Shown: positions 6,930-12,793 of the stretch, piece by piece | Numbering within the stretch: position 1 is the stretch's first letter | Layout of the letters: every line of letters begins with the position of its first letter | Origin: DHVE2 group archaeon | GTDB lineage: Archaea; Thermoplasmatota; Thermoplasmata; Thermoplasmatales; Aciduliprofundaceae | Assembly: GCA_015520985.1 (NCBI GenBank) | Contig: WAOY01000021.1 | Span: forward strand, 1 to 12,793 | DNA length: 12,793 nt | Direction: 5' to 3' | Notes under the pieces: model-generated | What the model saw: the letters and a program-made list of their open reading frames with translations, nothing else | Databases searched by the model: none | What the model was told of the DNA's origin: nothing | Program-made: the position numbers and the translations under genes

Positions 6930-7388
6930 ATGAAGTTCCTCGCCGACCACATGCTCGGCAAACTGGCGAAGTACCTGCGCTTCATGGGCTACGACACCTA
7001 CTATCCCTCAGGGGACATGAGCGATGAGGAAATAATTGAAATCGCCCAGAGGGAGGGGCGCATAATCCTAACGAGGGACAGGGAGCTCGCAGCCCGGGCG
7101 AATGGAATTTACATCGAGAGCGACGACTACCGCGAGCAGCTGCGATTCCTCGTGGAGAAATTCGGCCTGAGCGATGACAATCTCCTAACGAGGTGCTCCG
7201 TGTGCAACGAGCCCCTGGTGCCCGTGGAGAAGGAGAAGATCCGAGGCAGGGTCCCCGAGTATGTTTACGAGAATCACGACGAGTTCTACCTCTGCCCGAA
7301 GTGCAACCGCGTCTACTGGTACGGCTCGCATACGGAGAGAATAGAGAAGGAAATTCGCGAAATTCTCGGTGGTGCCGATGAAGATTGA
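6930..7388 (+). CDS. Mut7-C PIN-like RNase with C-terminal zinc ribbon
   Basis: A 152-residue protein of the Mut7-C RNase family (PF01927), a PIN-fold group of predicted ribonucleases. The N-terminal MKFLADHMLGKLAKYLRFMGYDT is the family signature with acidic Asp 6. A second acidic site is Asp 50 in ILTRDREL. A zinc ribbon follows, with cysteines 89 and 92 (CSVC) and 122 and 125 (CPKC), then CNRVYWYGSH typical of the family end. Length is usual for the stand-alone archaeal form. RNA cleavage is inferred from the fold; the substrate is unknown. The last eleven bases overlap the start of pelota, so the two are almost certainly co-transcribed and translationally coupled. A TATA-like element about 26 bases upstream supports the ATG at 6930. 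Confidence 0.9.
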   Translation: MKFLADHMLGKLAKYLRFMGYDTYYPSGDMSDEEIIEIAQREGRIILTRDRELAARANGIYIESDDYREQLRFLVEKFGLSDDNLLTRCSVCNEPLVPVEKEKIRGRVPEYVYENHDEFYLCPKCNRVYWYGSHTERIEKEIREILGGADED

Positions 7389-8367
7389 GGAGAAGGAGAA
7401 AAATGAGATTTCGGTGCGCGTGGACAACGTGGACGACCTCTGGTACCTGAAGAACGTAATTCGCCCCGGCGACCTGGTTTTCGGCACGGTGTTCAGGAAG
7501 GAGCAGAGGAGCAGCGATTCCCTCCGGGCAAAGAAGACTGCGCGAAAAAGAATGCGCCTCGGGATACACGTTGAGAAGGTTGAGTTTCAGGAATTTGCGG
7601 ACCGCCTGAGAATTTCCGGCGTGATAAAGGCGGGCCCGGAGGATGTCCTCGGGTTGCACCAGACAATAAATGTGGGTGTGGGGGACGAGATATCCATAGT
7701 CAAGGACTCCTGGAGCAGGGAGGAGCGGGATCTCCTGGATGAAGCGGTGAAGAACGCGGAAAAACCGCAGGTTTACTTCCTGGGTCTGGAGCATGGCCTG
7801 GCGACCATCGCAGTCCTTCGCGCGTATGGAGTGCAGGAGATAGCCAGCATACGAAAGAGGGGTGATGAGGACGAGGAGTTCTTTGGCGAGGTGCTGGCTG
7901 CGATTAAAGACATCCGCGACGAGAACGCTCCTTTGATTATCCTCGGCCCCGGGTTTTACAAGGAGAACTTCGTCAATTTCGCAAAGGGGGAGTTAAAGAA
8001 TTTCGTGGTAATGCAGGCCTCCCACGGGGACATGCGCGGGGTGCACGAGGTCCTCAAATCCTCTCTGCACAAGATTCTCAGCGATACCAGGATGGCGAGG
8101 GAGGAGAAGCTCGTGGACCGTCTCCTTGAGGAGATAAAGAAGGAGGGACTTTACGCATACGGGCCCAAGGAGGTGGAGAAGTACCTGAACATGGGCGCGG
8201 TGGAGACTCTCCTCGTTACCGACAGGAATTACAGGAAGTACGAGAACCTGATGCGCCTGGCCAGGGATACGGCTGCGGAGGTCCATATTATAAGCACTGC
8301 GCACGAGAAGGGTAAGATTTTGGAGAGCCTCGGGGGCATAGCCGCGATCCTGAGGTTCAGGGACTAG
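7378..8367 (+). CDS. pelA: Pelota (archaeal Dom34), ribosome rescue factor
   Basis: The protein has about 329 residues in the three-domain Pelota layout. The N-terminal Sm-like domain (about 1-125) has VDDLWYLKNVIRPGD. The central domain (about 130-245) has ILGPGFYKENF with the PGF motif. The C-terminal eL30-like domain has VETLLVTDRNYRKYENL and STAHEKGKILESLGGIAAILRF. Like aRF1 it binds the ribosomal A site, but without the GGQ loop; it works with aEF1A and ABCE1 to split stalled ribosomes in no-go decay. I choose the ATG at 7378, which has GGTG just upstream; a GTG at 7369 would add three residues and lacks a good binding site. The start lies inside the Mut7-C RNase gene. The 3' end overlaps the convergent membrane-protein gene by eleven bases. 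Confidence 0.96.
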   Translation: MKIEEKEKNEISVRVDNVDDLWYLKNVIRPGDLVFGTVFRKEQRSSDSLRAKKTARKRMRLGIHVEKVEFQEFADRLRISGVIKAGPEDVLGLHQTINVGVGDEISIVKDSWSREERDLLDEAVKNAEKPQVYFLGLEHGLATIAVLRAYGVQEIASIRKRGDEDEEFFGEVLAAIKDIRDENAPLIILGPGFYKENFVNFAKGELKNFVVMQASHGDMRGVHEVLKSSLHKILSDTRMAREEKLVDRLLEEIKKEGLYAYGPKEVEKYLNMGAVETLLVTDRNYRKYENLMRLARDTAAEVHIISTAHEKGKILESLGGIAAILRFRD

Positions 8368-8842
8368 GCCTGGAGAGGAAGTAATAGAGGAGGATCATCA
8401 CGAGCACCAGGGCCGCGATTCCGACGGTCCCCACTCGTACGGGGAAGTACAGGATGAGGATGACCGTGACCATGGAGAGGAGGAGAGAGGAGGAGTAGAG
8501 CATGAACGTTATCCCGTGGATCCTCTTGTATCCGCTGAATCTCAGGAGGAGGAAATGCACGAAGAGCAGCGCCAGGATTGAGTATAGAATCACTATGTCC
8601 CATGCGTATATCCCGGCGCTGTACATGTGGGGGATCATGGGCGCGAGTAGAGCCACGAAGAAATGCACGTACAGCAAGGCTCTCTCGCCGAATGCCCGGT
8701 ATAGAGAGATGACTATGACGTCTCCCACCGCGATCCCGAGGAGCAGTCCGATGGTGGCGGAATCGCACATGCCCGCGATTATCAGGTAGTACAGCAGGAG
8801 CAGCGAATACGCAGCCATTTCCCTTTTCTCCTTCGCCATCAT
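8357..8842 (-). CDS. Six-TM membrane protein, last gene of the MoxR/DUF58 operon
   Basis: A 161-residue protein I do not recognise. It is almost wholly hydrophobic, with six likely membrane helices at roughly 10-26, 29-48, 55-73, 79-100, 110-132 and 137-156, and short loops. Polar residues inside helices (Asp in GDVIVIS, His in YVHFF and FVHFL, Asp in AWDIVIL) may have a functional role. The start ATG overlaps the DUF58 stop as ATGA, with GGTG five bases upstream of the ATG; a second ATG follows immediately. Its tight placement suggests it works with the MoxR and DUF58 proteins at the membrane. Its stop lies inside the 3' end of pelota on the other strand. The gene is well supported by operon position and composition; function is unknown. 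Confidence 0.75.
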   Translation of the reverse strand: MMAKEKREMAAYSLLLLYYLIIAGMCDSATIGLLLGIAVGDVIVISLYRAFGERALLYVHFFVALLAPMIPHMYSAGIYAWDIVILYSILALLFVHFLLLRFSGYKRIHGITFMLYSSSLLLSMVTVILILYFPVRVGTVGIAALVLVMILLYYFLSRPSP

Positions 8843-10011
8843 TTCAACACCATCAGCACCTTGGTCAGGGGATATTCAAGGTTCCAGTCAACAACCCTGG
8901 CGTAGAGGCGCAGTCTCCGCAGGCGAATGCTCCTCTCCAGCGCGAGGATCCTTGCGGCGAGGTCATCCTTCTCCGGGATTATGTCCGGGGAGATTATCAG
9001 GACGTCGTACCTCTTCGCCAGGAGTTCAACTATCGCCGAATCCACGTCCCTGCTCAGGAGGGGAGATATCACGATTATGAACGAGTTCGGCGGGAAGAAG
9101 CGGGAGACGATGAACTTCCCATACTCGAATGGGATGTGGCTCATCTTCTCGCTTCTAACCGTGAGCAACCTTTCGAGGATGAGGTAGAGGGACCTCTTTC
9201 CGTGGGTCGGGTAAATCCAGTCCACCGTGTCCCCGAGGAGCACGAACCCCACGCGGTTCTTGGTGCGGGATAGATACGTTGCCAGCGTTGCCGCTGCCCT
9301 GACAGAATGCGTCAGTATCTTCTCGTACTCCTCCCAGGCGCTCAACCTGCGCACGTCGAGGAGGATGACCGTATCGCCGGTTCTCTCGCTCTCGTACTCG
9401 TTCACCATTAGCTCGTTCTTCCTGGCGCTGGCCTTCCAGTTCACCTGCCTCATGGGATCCCCGGGCTCGTACTCGCGTATATCTCTGAACTCCATCCCCT
9501 GCCCCTTCCTCCTCGAGGGATAGTCCCCGAGAAGGCTCCTCGTCCTCCGGGGCTTGATGCGGAACTTGCGCACGTACTCTATCTTCGGGTACACCCTTAT
9601 CGTGCCCCTCGTATCTATGATCTCCCTGTGCTCAACGAGCCCCGCGAAGGACTCGCCGTGTACCCGAAGCTCCCTCAGCTTGATCTCCCCGAAGCTCTCA
9701 AACATTTTTATCTCCTCCCTCTCCTCCTCGCCCTCCACGGTGCCGTTTAAAGACACGAGCTCATCCTCGATTTCGTAGTACCCGCGGCCCTTTATTTTGT
9801 ACTTCACCGTAACCTCGTCGCCTTCCACGTACTTCTCTATGGGCACCTCTCTCTGCACTGATGGCTTCTCGTACCTCGTTATGCCGTCGAGAAATATCAG
9901 CCAGAAGAAGGGAATCGCCATGAACGCCGGTATTGGGTTGAACGACACGAGGGAGAGGATTACGAAGAATGCCGCGTACGCCAGGAATGCGTAGAAGGTG
10001 AGGGTCTTCAT
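8839..10011 (-). CDS. DUF58 domain membrane-anchored protein
   Basis: About 390 residues. Two N-terminal membrane segments (about 4-23 and 27-43) are followed by a beta-rich stretch and then the DUF58 signature at about 173-197 (GMEFRDIREYEPGDPMRQVNWKAS, split here as GMEFRDIREYEPGD and then MRQVNWKAS). After that comes a von Willebrand A-like domain starting at DTVILLDV (about 213-220). DUF58 proteins are partners of MoxR AAA+ ATPases, and this gene follows moxR directly. The metal site usually written DxSxS reads DVRRLS, so metal binding may be lost. I choose the ATG at 10011, which has AAGGTG five bases upstream; a GTG at 10017 would overlap the moxR stop as GTGA and add two residues, and is also possible. 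The product is probably membrane-bound with its bulk in the cytoplasm. Confidence 0.9.
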   Translation of the reverse strand: MKTLTFYAFLAYAAFFVILSLVSFNPIPAFMAIPFFWLIFLDGITRYEKPSVQREVPIEKYVEGDEVTVKYKIKGRGYYEIEDELVSLNGTVEGEEEREEIKMFESFGEIKLRELRVHGESFAGLVEHREIIDTRGTIRVYPKIEYVRKFRIKPRRTRSLLGDYPSRRKGQGMEFRDIREYEPGDPMRQVNWKASARKNELMVNEYESERTGDTVILLDVRRLSAWEEYEKILTHSVRAAATLATYLSRTKNRVGFVLLGDTVDWIYPTHGKRSLYLILERLLTVRSEKMSHIPFEYGKFIVSRFFPPNSFIIVISPLLSRDVDSAIVELLAKRYDVLIISPDIIPEKDDLAARILALERSIRLRRLRLYARVVDWNLEYPLTKVLMVLK

Positions 10012-10013
10012 CC

Positions 10014-10946
10014 TCACACCTTGGGCACGGGAACCTTGCGAAGAACTTCTTCAAGCACGTCTCCCGGGCGCACGCCGCGAATCCATGGCTCGGGCTTGAG
10101 TATTATGCGGTGTATCAGGGCCATCCTGGCTGTGCTCTTCACGTCGTCGGGTATGACGTAGTCCCTCCCCATAACGTAGGCCCTTGCACGGGATAATTTA
10201 AGGATCGCCAATGAACCCCTCGGAGAAGCGCCGAGCTCGACCTGTATGTGCTCCCTCGTTGCCCGTACGAGGCGGACTATGTAATCCAGCACGTCCTCCT
10301 CCACATAGACCTTCTCCACCTCTTCCCGCATCTTCAGGAGTTCGTCCTTCTGCACCCCCCTTCGCAGGGTTATCTCGTCCTTCATCCACGAAATCCTCCT
10401 GCGCAGGATTTCCTTCTCTCCCTCGTGGTCCGGGTAGCCGATGCTGAGCTTCACAAGAAATCTGTCTAATTGAGCCTCGGGCAGGGGGTAAGTGCCCTCG
10501 TACTCAATGGGGTTCTGCGTCGCAATCACTATGAAGGGATCCTCGAGCTTGTACGTCTCCCCCTCCACCGTAACCTGCTTCTCCTGCATCGCCTCCAAGA
10601 GGGCCGCCTGGGTCTTTGGCGGGGCGCGATTTATCTCGTCCGCCAGAAGGATATTCGTGAACACCGGCCCGCGCATGAACCTGAACTCTCCGCTCTTTCT
10701 ATCGTAGATGTACGTGCCCGTTATGTCGCTGGGCAGCAGGTCCGGGGTGAACTGCACCCTCTTGAAGTCCATCCCTATCACCTGGGCGAAGGACCTCGCT
10801 ATGAGGGTTTTCGCCAATCCTGGATTATCTTCGAAGAGGATGTGCCCTCCCGCGAGGATGGTGAAGAGCACTTCCCTCAAAACATCGTCCTTGCCCACGA
10901 TCACGCGCTTCACTTCCTCTATTATCTCGTTTATTTTCTCGTTCAT
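10014..10946 (-). CDS. MoxR-family AAA+ ATPase
   Basis: A 310-residue ATPase of normal MoxR length. Walker A is EDNPGLAKT at 39-47, where Asp replaces the first Gly, as in many MoxR proteins. Walker B is ILLADEI at 99-105. Sensor 1 is ATQNP around 142-146, an arginine of DRF lies near 162, and sensor 2 is SPRGS around 241-245. MoxR proteins act as chaperone-like remodelers that insert cofactors or assemble complexes, normally together with DUF58 or vWA partners. The ATG overlaps the previous gene's stop as ATGA, and a perfect GGAGG sits seven bases upstream of the ATG, so strong coupled translation is expected. The following gene is its expected DUF58 partner. Confidence 0.95.
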   Translation of the reverse strand: MNEKINEIIEEVKRVIVGKDDVLREVLFTILAGGHILFEDNPGLAKTLIARSFAQVIGMDFKRVQFTPDLLPSDITGTYIYDRKSGEFRFMRGPVFTNILLADEINRAPPKTQAALLEAMQEKQVTVEGETYKLEDPFIVIATQNPIEYEGTYPLPEAQLDRFLVKLSIGYPDHEGEKEILRRRISWMKDEITLRRGVQKDELLKMREEVEKVYVEEDVLDYIVRLVRATREHIQVELGASPRGSLAILKLSRARAYVMGRDYVIPDDVKSTARMALIHRIILKPEPWIRGVRPGDVLEEVLRKVPVPKV

Positions 10947-11452
10947 CTCATCGCCTCCATTACCTTCTCAACCTCCGTCAGGAATCTTTCCCTCGGGATC
11001 TTCAACGTTAGTTCGTGCCTGCGATTGAAGAAATCCGCTACTGTTTTCCCCGCCTCCCCCAGGTACTTCGAGAGGAAGGCCTCGTTGCCCATGTTGTACC
11101 TTATCACCCTCTCGGGAATCTCGTACCTAAGCGAAAGTTCCATGGACACCATCTCCAGCAGTTTCATCTCCACCTCCCGCTGGGCCACTGGATTCTCCTT
11201 TAATGCCTTCTCCACTATCTCGTAGAAATGCGCGATCTCGCTCTTGTCCACCCTGATTTTCTCCTCATTCATCCTTGGCGCTTCCCGGGGATAATGCCTG
11301 AACACAAATACCATGGAGAGGTAGGCGAAACTAACCACGGCGAATATCCATGTTGCCAGGACGGGATCGTGCTCCACGGGCATGGCGAAGTAAATTCCCA
11401 GTGGGATTGACACCATCACCGCGTACATTACGATATCACGAAGATAGCTCAC
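10943..11452 (-). CDS. Two-TM protein with charged cytosolic tail, MoxR operon
   Basis: A 169-residue protein I cannot place in a named family. Two membrane helices at about 6-24 and 31-51 are followed by a highly charged, mainly helical tail of about 115 residues that includes EIAHFYEIVEKALKENPVAQ. The tail has no cysteine pairs or nucleotide motifs. I keep the GTG start at 11452, because GGAGG lies nine bases upstream, although this makes the gene overlap the previous one by 17 bases; an ATG at 11428 would shorten the first helix. It sits between the DUF4129-like gene and moxR, where a membrane adaptor for the ATPase would make sense, but this is inference from position. Confidence 0.72.
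   Translation of the reverse strand: MSYLRDIVMYAVMVSIPLGIYFAMPVEHDPVLATWIFAVVSFAYLSMVFVFRHYPREAPRMNEEKIRVDKSEIAHFYEIVEKALKENPVAQREVEMKLLEMVSMELSLRYEIPERVIRYNMGNEAFLSKYLGEAGKTVADFFNRRHELTLKIPRERFLTEVEKVMEAMR
10954..10958 (-). promoter_or_regulatory. Ribosome binding site of moxR
   Basis: On the minus strand GGAGG is followed by seven bases and then the ATG at 10946. It confirms the start inside the ATGA overlap. Confidence 0.7.
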
Positions 11453-12242
11453 CGCGTATCGCCTCCAGCGCCTTCAACGCTTCATCTCTGCTCTCTTCTC
11501 CCAGGGGATGGTTGCTGTACCTGGCCATCTCGAAGAGGGAAACGAGGACCCTTACAGGCTCTTCGGATACCTTCAAAGAGGATAAAGCGAACTCTTCGAA
11601 TTCTCGAGGAGTGTAATACCTCTCGTCCTTCACCCCGTGGGCCATCATCATCCGCTCCATCTCTCTGTAAGCGGCGAGTATCGCCCCGCGCACGTCTTCC
11701 GTGATTTTGACCTGGTAAATCGCCTCCTCCACGTACTTTTTGAATTCTCTCCTCTCCTCCCTCTTCTTCTCTTTCACCCTGAAGTTCCGCAGGAAGGTGT
11801 AGATTATCACGCCCAGGAGGAGCCCGAGAAGCCCGTATATGGCGAGGGCGTTGGCGAAGCCCTCCCATGTTATGCTTCCCGGCGATGAGAATTCGGGTTT
11901 GCCCGCCGTGGAGAGATACAAAAACACCATGAGGAGGAGCATGAAGAGCCCGAAGGATACAAGACCTGCTAGAAGTTCCTCAAGTATCTGCTTCCCCAGC
12001 CGCTTGCGGTAGTATATGGCGCCGGCGATGGAGAAGATTATGAGGGAGAAGATGAACCCCAGGTAGATGAAGGATAGGTCGAGGTGCATTTCACCCCCGG
12101 GGGATACTGCGACTTCGCGATTCGGCGTAGGAACGTAATCGACGCTGAAGTGGACCTCGGGCAGGTTCACTGCGAGAATCGCGATTATAATTACAGCCCC
12201 GAGGCCCAGAAGCGCTTGCTGCGAGGGCATTGAAATCCCCAT
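11436..12242 (-). CDS. Four-TM membrane protein with DUF4129-like C-terminal tail
   Basis: A 268-residue protein. Four membrane helices fall at about 10-28, 55-77, 88-110 and 131-151. The loop between the first two (about 29-54) is polar and probably lies outside the cell. After a basic linker (KEKKREERREFKK) comes a helical domain at about 183-265 with AILAAYREMERMMMAHGV, TPREFEEFAL and LFEMARYSNHPLGEE. This is the pattern of DUF4129, found at the end of TgpA-type transglutaminases and in membrane proteins of MoxR/DUF58 loci. No transglutaminase domain is present. It heads the five-gene minus-strand operon. The start ATG at 12242 has GGTG just upstream and a weak TATA-like stretch; an in-frame ATG at 12230 is a less likely alternative. 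The DUF4129 match is by motif recall. Confidence 0.78.
   Translation of the reverse strand: MGISMPSQQALLGLGAVIIIAILAVNLPEVHFSVDYVPTPNREVAVSPGGEMHLDLSFIYLGFIFSLIIFSIAGAIYYRKRLGKQILEELLAGLVSFGLFMLLLMVFLYLSTAGKPEFSSPGSITWEGFANALAIYGLLGLLLGVIIYTFLRNFRVKEKKREERREFKKYVEEAIYQVKITEDVRGAILAAYREMERMMMAHGVKDERYYTPREFEEFALSSLKVSEEPVRVLVSLFEMARYSNHPLGEESRDEALKALEAIRGELSS
11462..11466 (-). promoter_or_regulatory. Ribosome binding site deciding the GTG start of the two-TM gene
   Basis: On the minus strand GGAGG lies nine bases before the GTG at 11452 and inside the end of the preceding gene. The wider sequence GGAGGCGAT is the same as the moxR site. It is the main reason to prefer the GTG over the ATG at 11428. 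Confidence 0.65.
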
Positions 12243-12256
12243 GGCACCTTTCTATT

Positions 12257-12266
12257 TCTAATTTTT
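12257..12266 (-). promoter_or_regulatory. Possible weak promoter of the MoxR/DUF58 operon
   Basis: On the minus strand this reads AAAAATTAGA, about 20 bases before the ATG at 12242. That is close for a leaderless start, and a GGTG site is present instead. Read-through from moaA, whose stop is 43 bases upstream, is an equally good explanation. Confidence 0.25.
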
Positions 12267-12285
12267 CCGAAAATCGTAGCATCTT

Positions 12286-12793
12286 TCATCTCTCTTTCCA
12301 GTTTGCGGGCTTCCAGTACGGCTCCCTGCGGAGTATGGCCTCCTTGAACAGCGCAACAAGCTCATCATCGCTCGCGCCGTTGCGCATGGGGGTGAGGATG
12401 TCCACGAGATTGTCGTTCCTCAGCAGGCAGGGCTTGAGCTTCCCGTCGCTCGTCAGCCTTATTCGGGTGCAGTTCATGCAGAACTCGCTGTTGTGCATCG
12501 GCCTGACGATCTCCACCTCTGCTCTCTTCCCCGAGAAGTTGAAGATATAGCGCCTCCTGCGGTGCAGCTCGTTGTATTCGATCCTCTCCGCAACGCTCTC
12601 CAGATGCTCCTCTATGAACTTCGGGCTGAGGTGGTACTTCCGGAAAAACGAGGTCTGCTCCTTCTCAATTGGTGCTTCGAGTTCTATGATCTGCAGTATC
12701 GCGCCGGTCTCGGCAGAGAAGCGTATCATATCTTCCACTTCGTTTTCATTTATACCCCGGAGTAGCACAAAGTTAAGCTTCACAGGATTGAAC
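12286..12793 (-). CDS. moaA: GTP 3',8-cyclase MoaA, C-terminal part, cut by window edge
   Basis: MoaA is the radical-SAM enzyme that makes the first intermediate of molybdopterin from GTP, in the cytoplasm. The 168 visible residues are the C-terminal half of a protein normally about 300-330 long. They begin FNPVKLNFVLLRGINENE, a conserved strand of the barrel, so the GTG at 12783 is an internal Val and the gene continues past the window. The second iron-sulfur site is complete: FCMNCTRIRL followed by KPCL gives Cys-x2-Cys-x13-Cys, with the arginines that bind GTP. The radical-SAM CxxxCxxC motif lies outside the window. The protein ends ANWKER, without the Gly-Gly tail of bacterial and human MoaA. 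The MoxR operon follows after 43 bases on the same strand. Confidence 0.94.
   Translation of the reverse strand, partial: FNPVKLNFVLLRGINENEVEDMIRFSAETGAILQIIELEAPIEKEQTSFFRKYHLSPKFIEEHLESVAERIEYNELHRRRRYIFNFSGKRAEVEIVRPMHNSEFCMNCTRIRLTSDGKLKPCLLRNDNLVDILTPMRNGASDDELVALFKEAILRREPYWKPANWKER

Noticed and set aside
6982..7794. Minus-strand open frame of 270 codons opposite the Mut7-C and pelota genes.
   Set aside because: Composition is typical of the antisense of G+C-rich genes, and both sense genes have firm family motifs.
10470..11225. Plus-strand open frame of 251 codons opposite moxR and the two-TM gene.
   Set aside because: Antisense to well-supported coding sequence, with no recognisable domain and no promoter.
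1..12793. CRISPR arrays, transposases, inverted terminal repeats and phage genes.
   Set aside because: I saw no regularly spaced repeats, integrase or transposase motifs anywhere in the window.

Overview
The window looks like chromosomal DNA of an archaeon. It carries archaeal or archaeal/eukaryotic-type genes (Pelota, archease, a COG1395-type HTH regulator, a DUF234-family ATPase, a Mut7-C RNase with a zinc ribbon). TATA-box promoters sit about 25-28 bases upstream of the first codon of operon-leading genes. Genes inside operons use GGAGG/GGTG ribosome binding sites. Base composition is about 57-58% G+C in the rows I counted by hand. A Thermoplasmatota-like or related euryarchaeal lineage is a guess; nothing here proves it. 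The window is gene-dense, with no gap above about 130 bases between genes.

Left part (1-5245): the 3' part of a bacterial-type NADP-dependent glutamate dehydrogenase gene, then a leaderless single-domain KaiC/RAD55-like ATPase, both on +. They converge with a minus-strand set: an MFS transporter (GTG start), a COG1395-type XRE regulator with a perfect 13-base palindrome in its own promoter, a degenerate TraB-like protein and archease. The regulator and the TraB-like gene overlap in ATGA. The KaiC-like gene and archease abut stop to stop in the palindrome TGATCA.

Middle (5246-8367): a tRNA-Gly(CCC) gene with its own TATA box and a hairpin/T-run terminator. Next to it is a minus-strand archaeal ATPase with a C-terminal PD-(D/E)XK-like DUF234 domain. 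That gene is clearly lower in G+C than its surroundings, and AGTAT half-sites overlap its start codon. Then comes a two-gene + strand RNA-surveillance pair, a Mut7-C/PIN-like RNase overlapping pelota, which suggests coupled expression of a ribosome-rescue factor and a nuclease.

Right part (8357-12793, minus strand): the 3' half of moaA (molybdopterin biosynthesis), then a tightly packed five-gene membrane-linked operon: a four-TM protein with a DUF4129-like tail, a two-TM protein with a charged cytosolic tail, a MoxR AAA+ ATPase, a DUF58 protein and a six-TM protein. This resembles bacterial MoxR-DUF58-DUF4129 loci but has no transglutaminase and no separate vWA gene in view. It is the best candidate in the window for a poorly described system.
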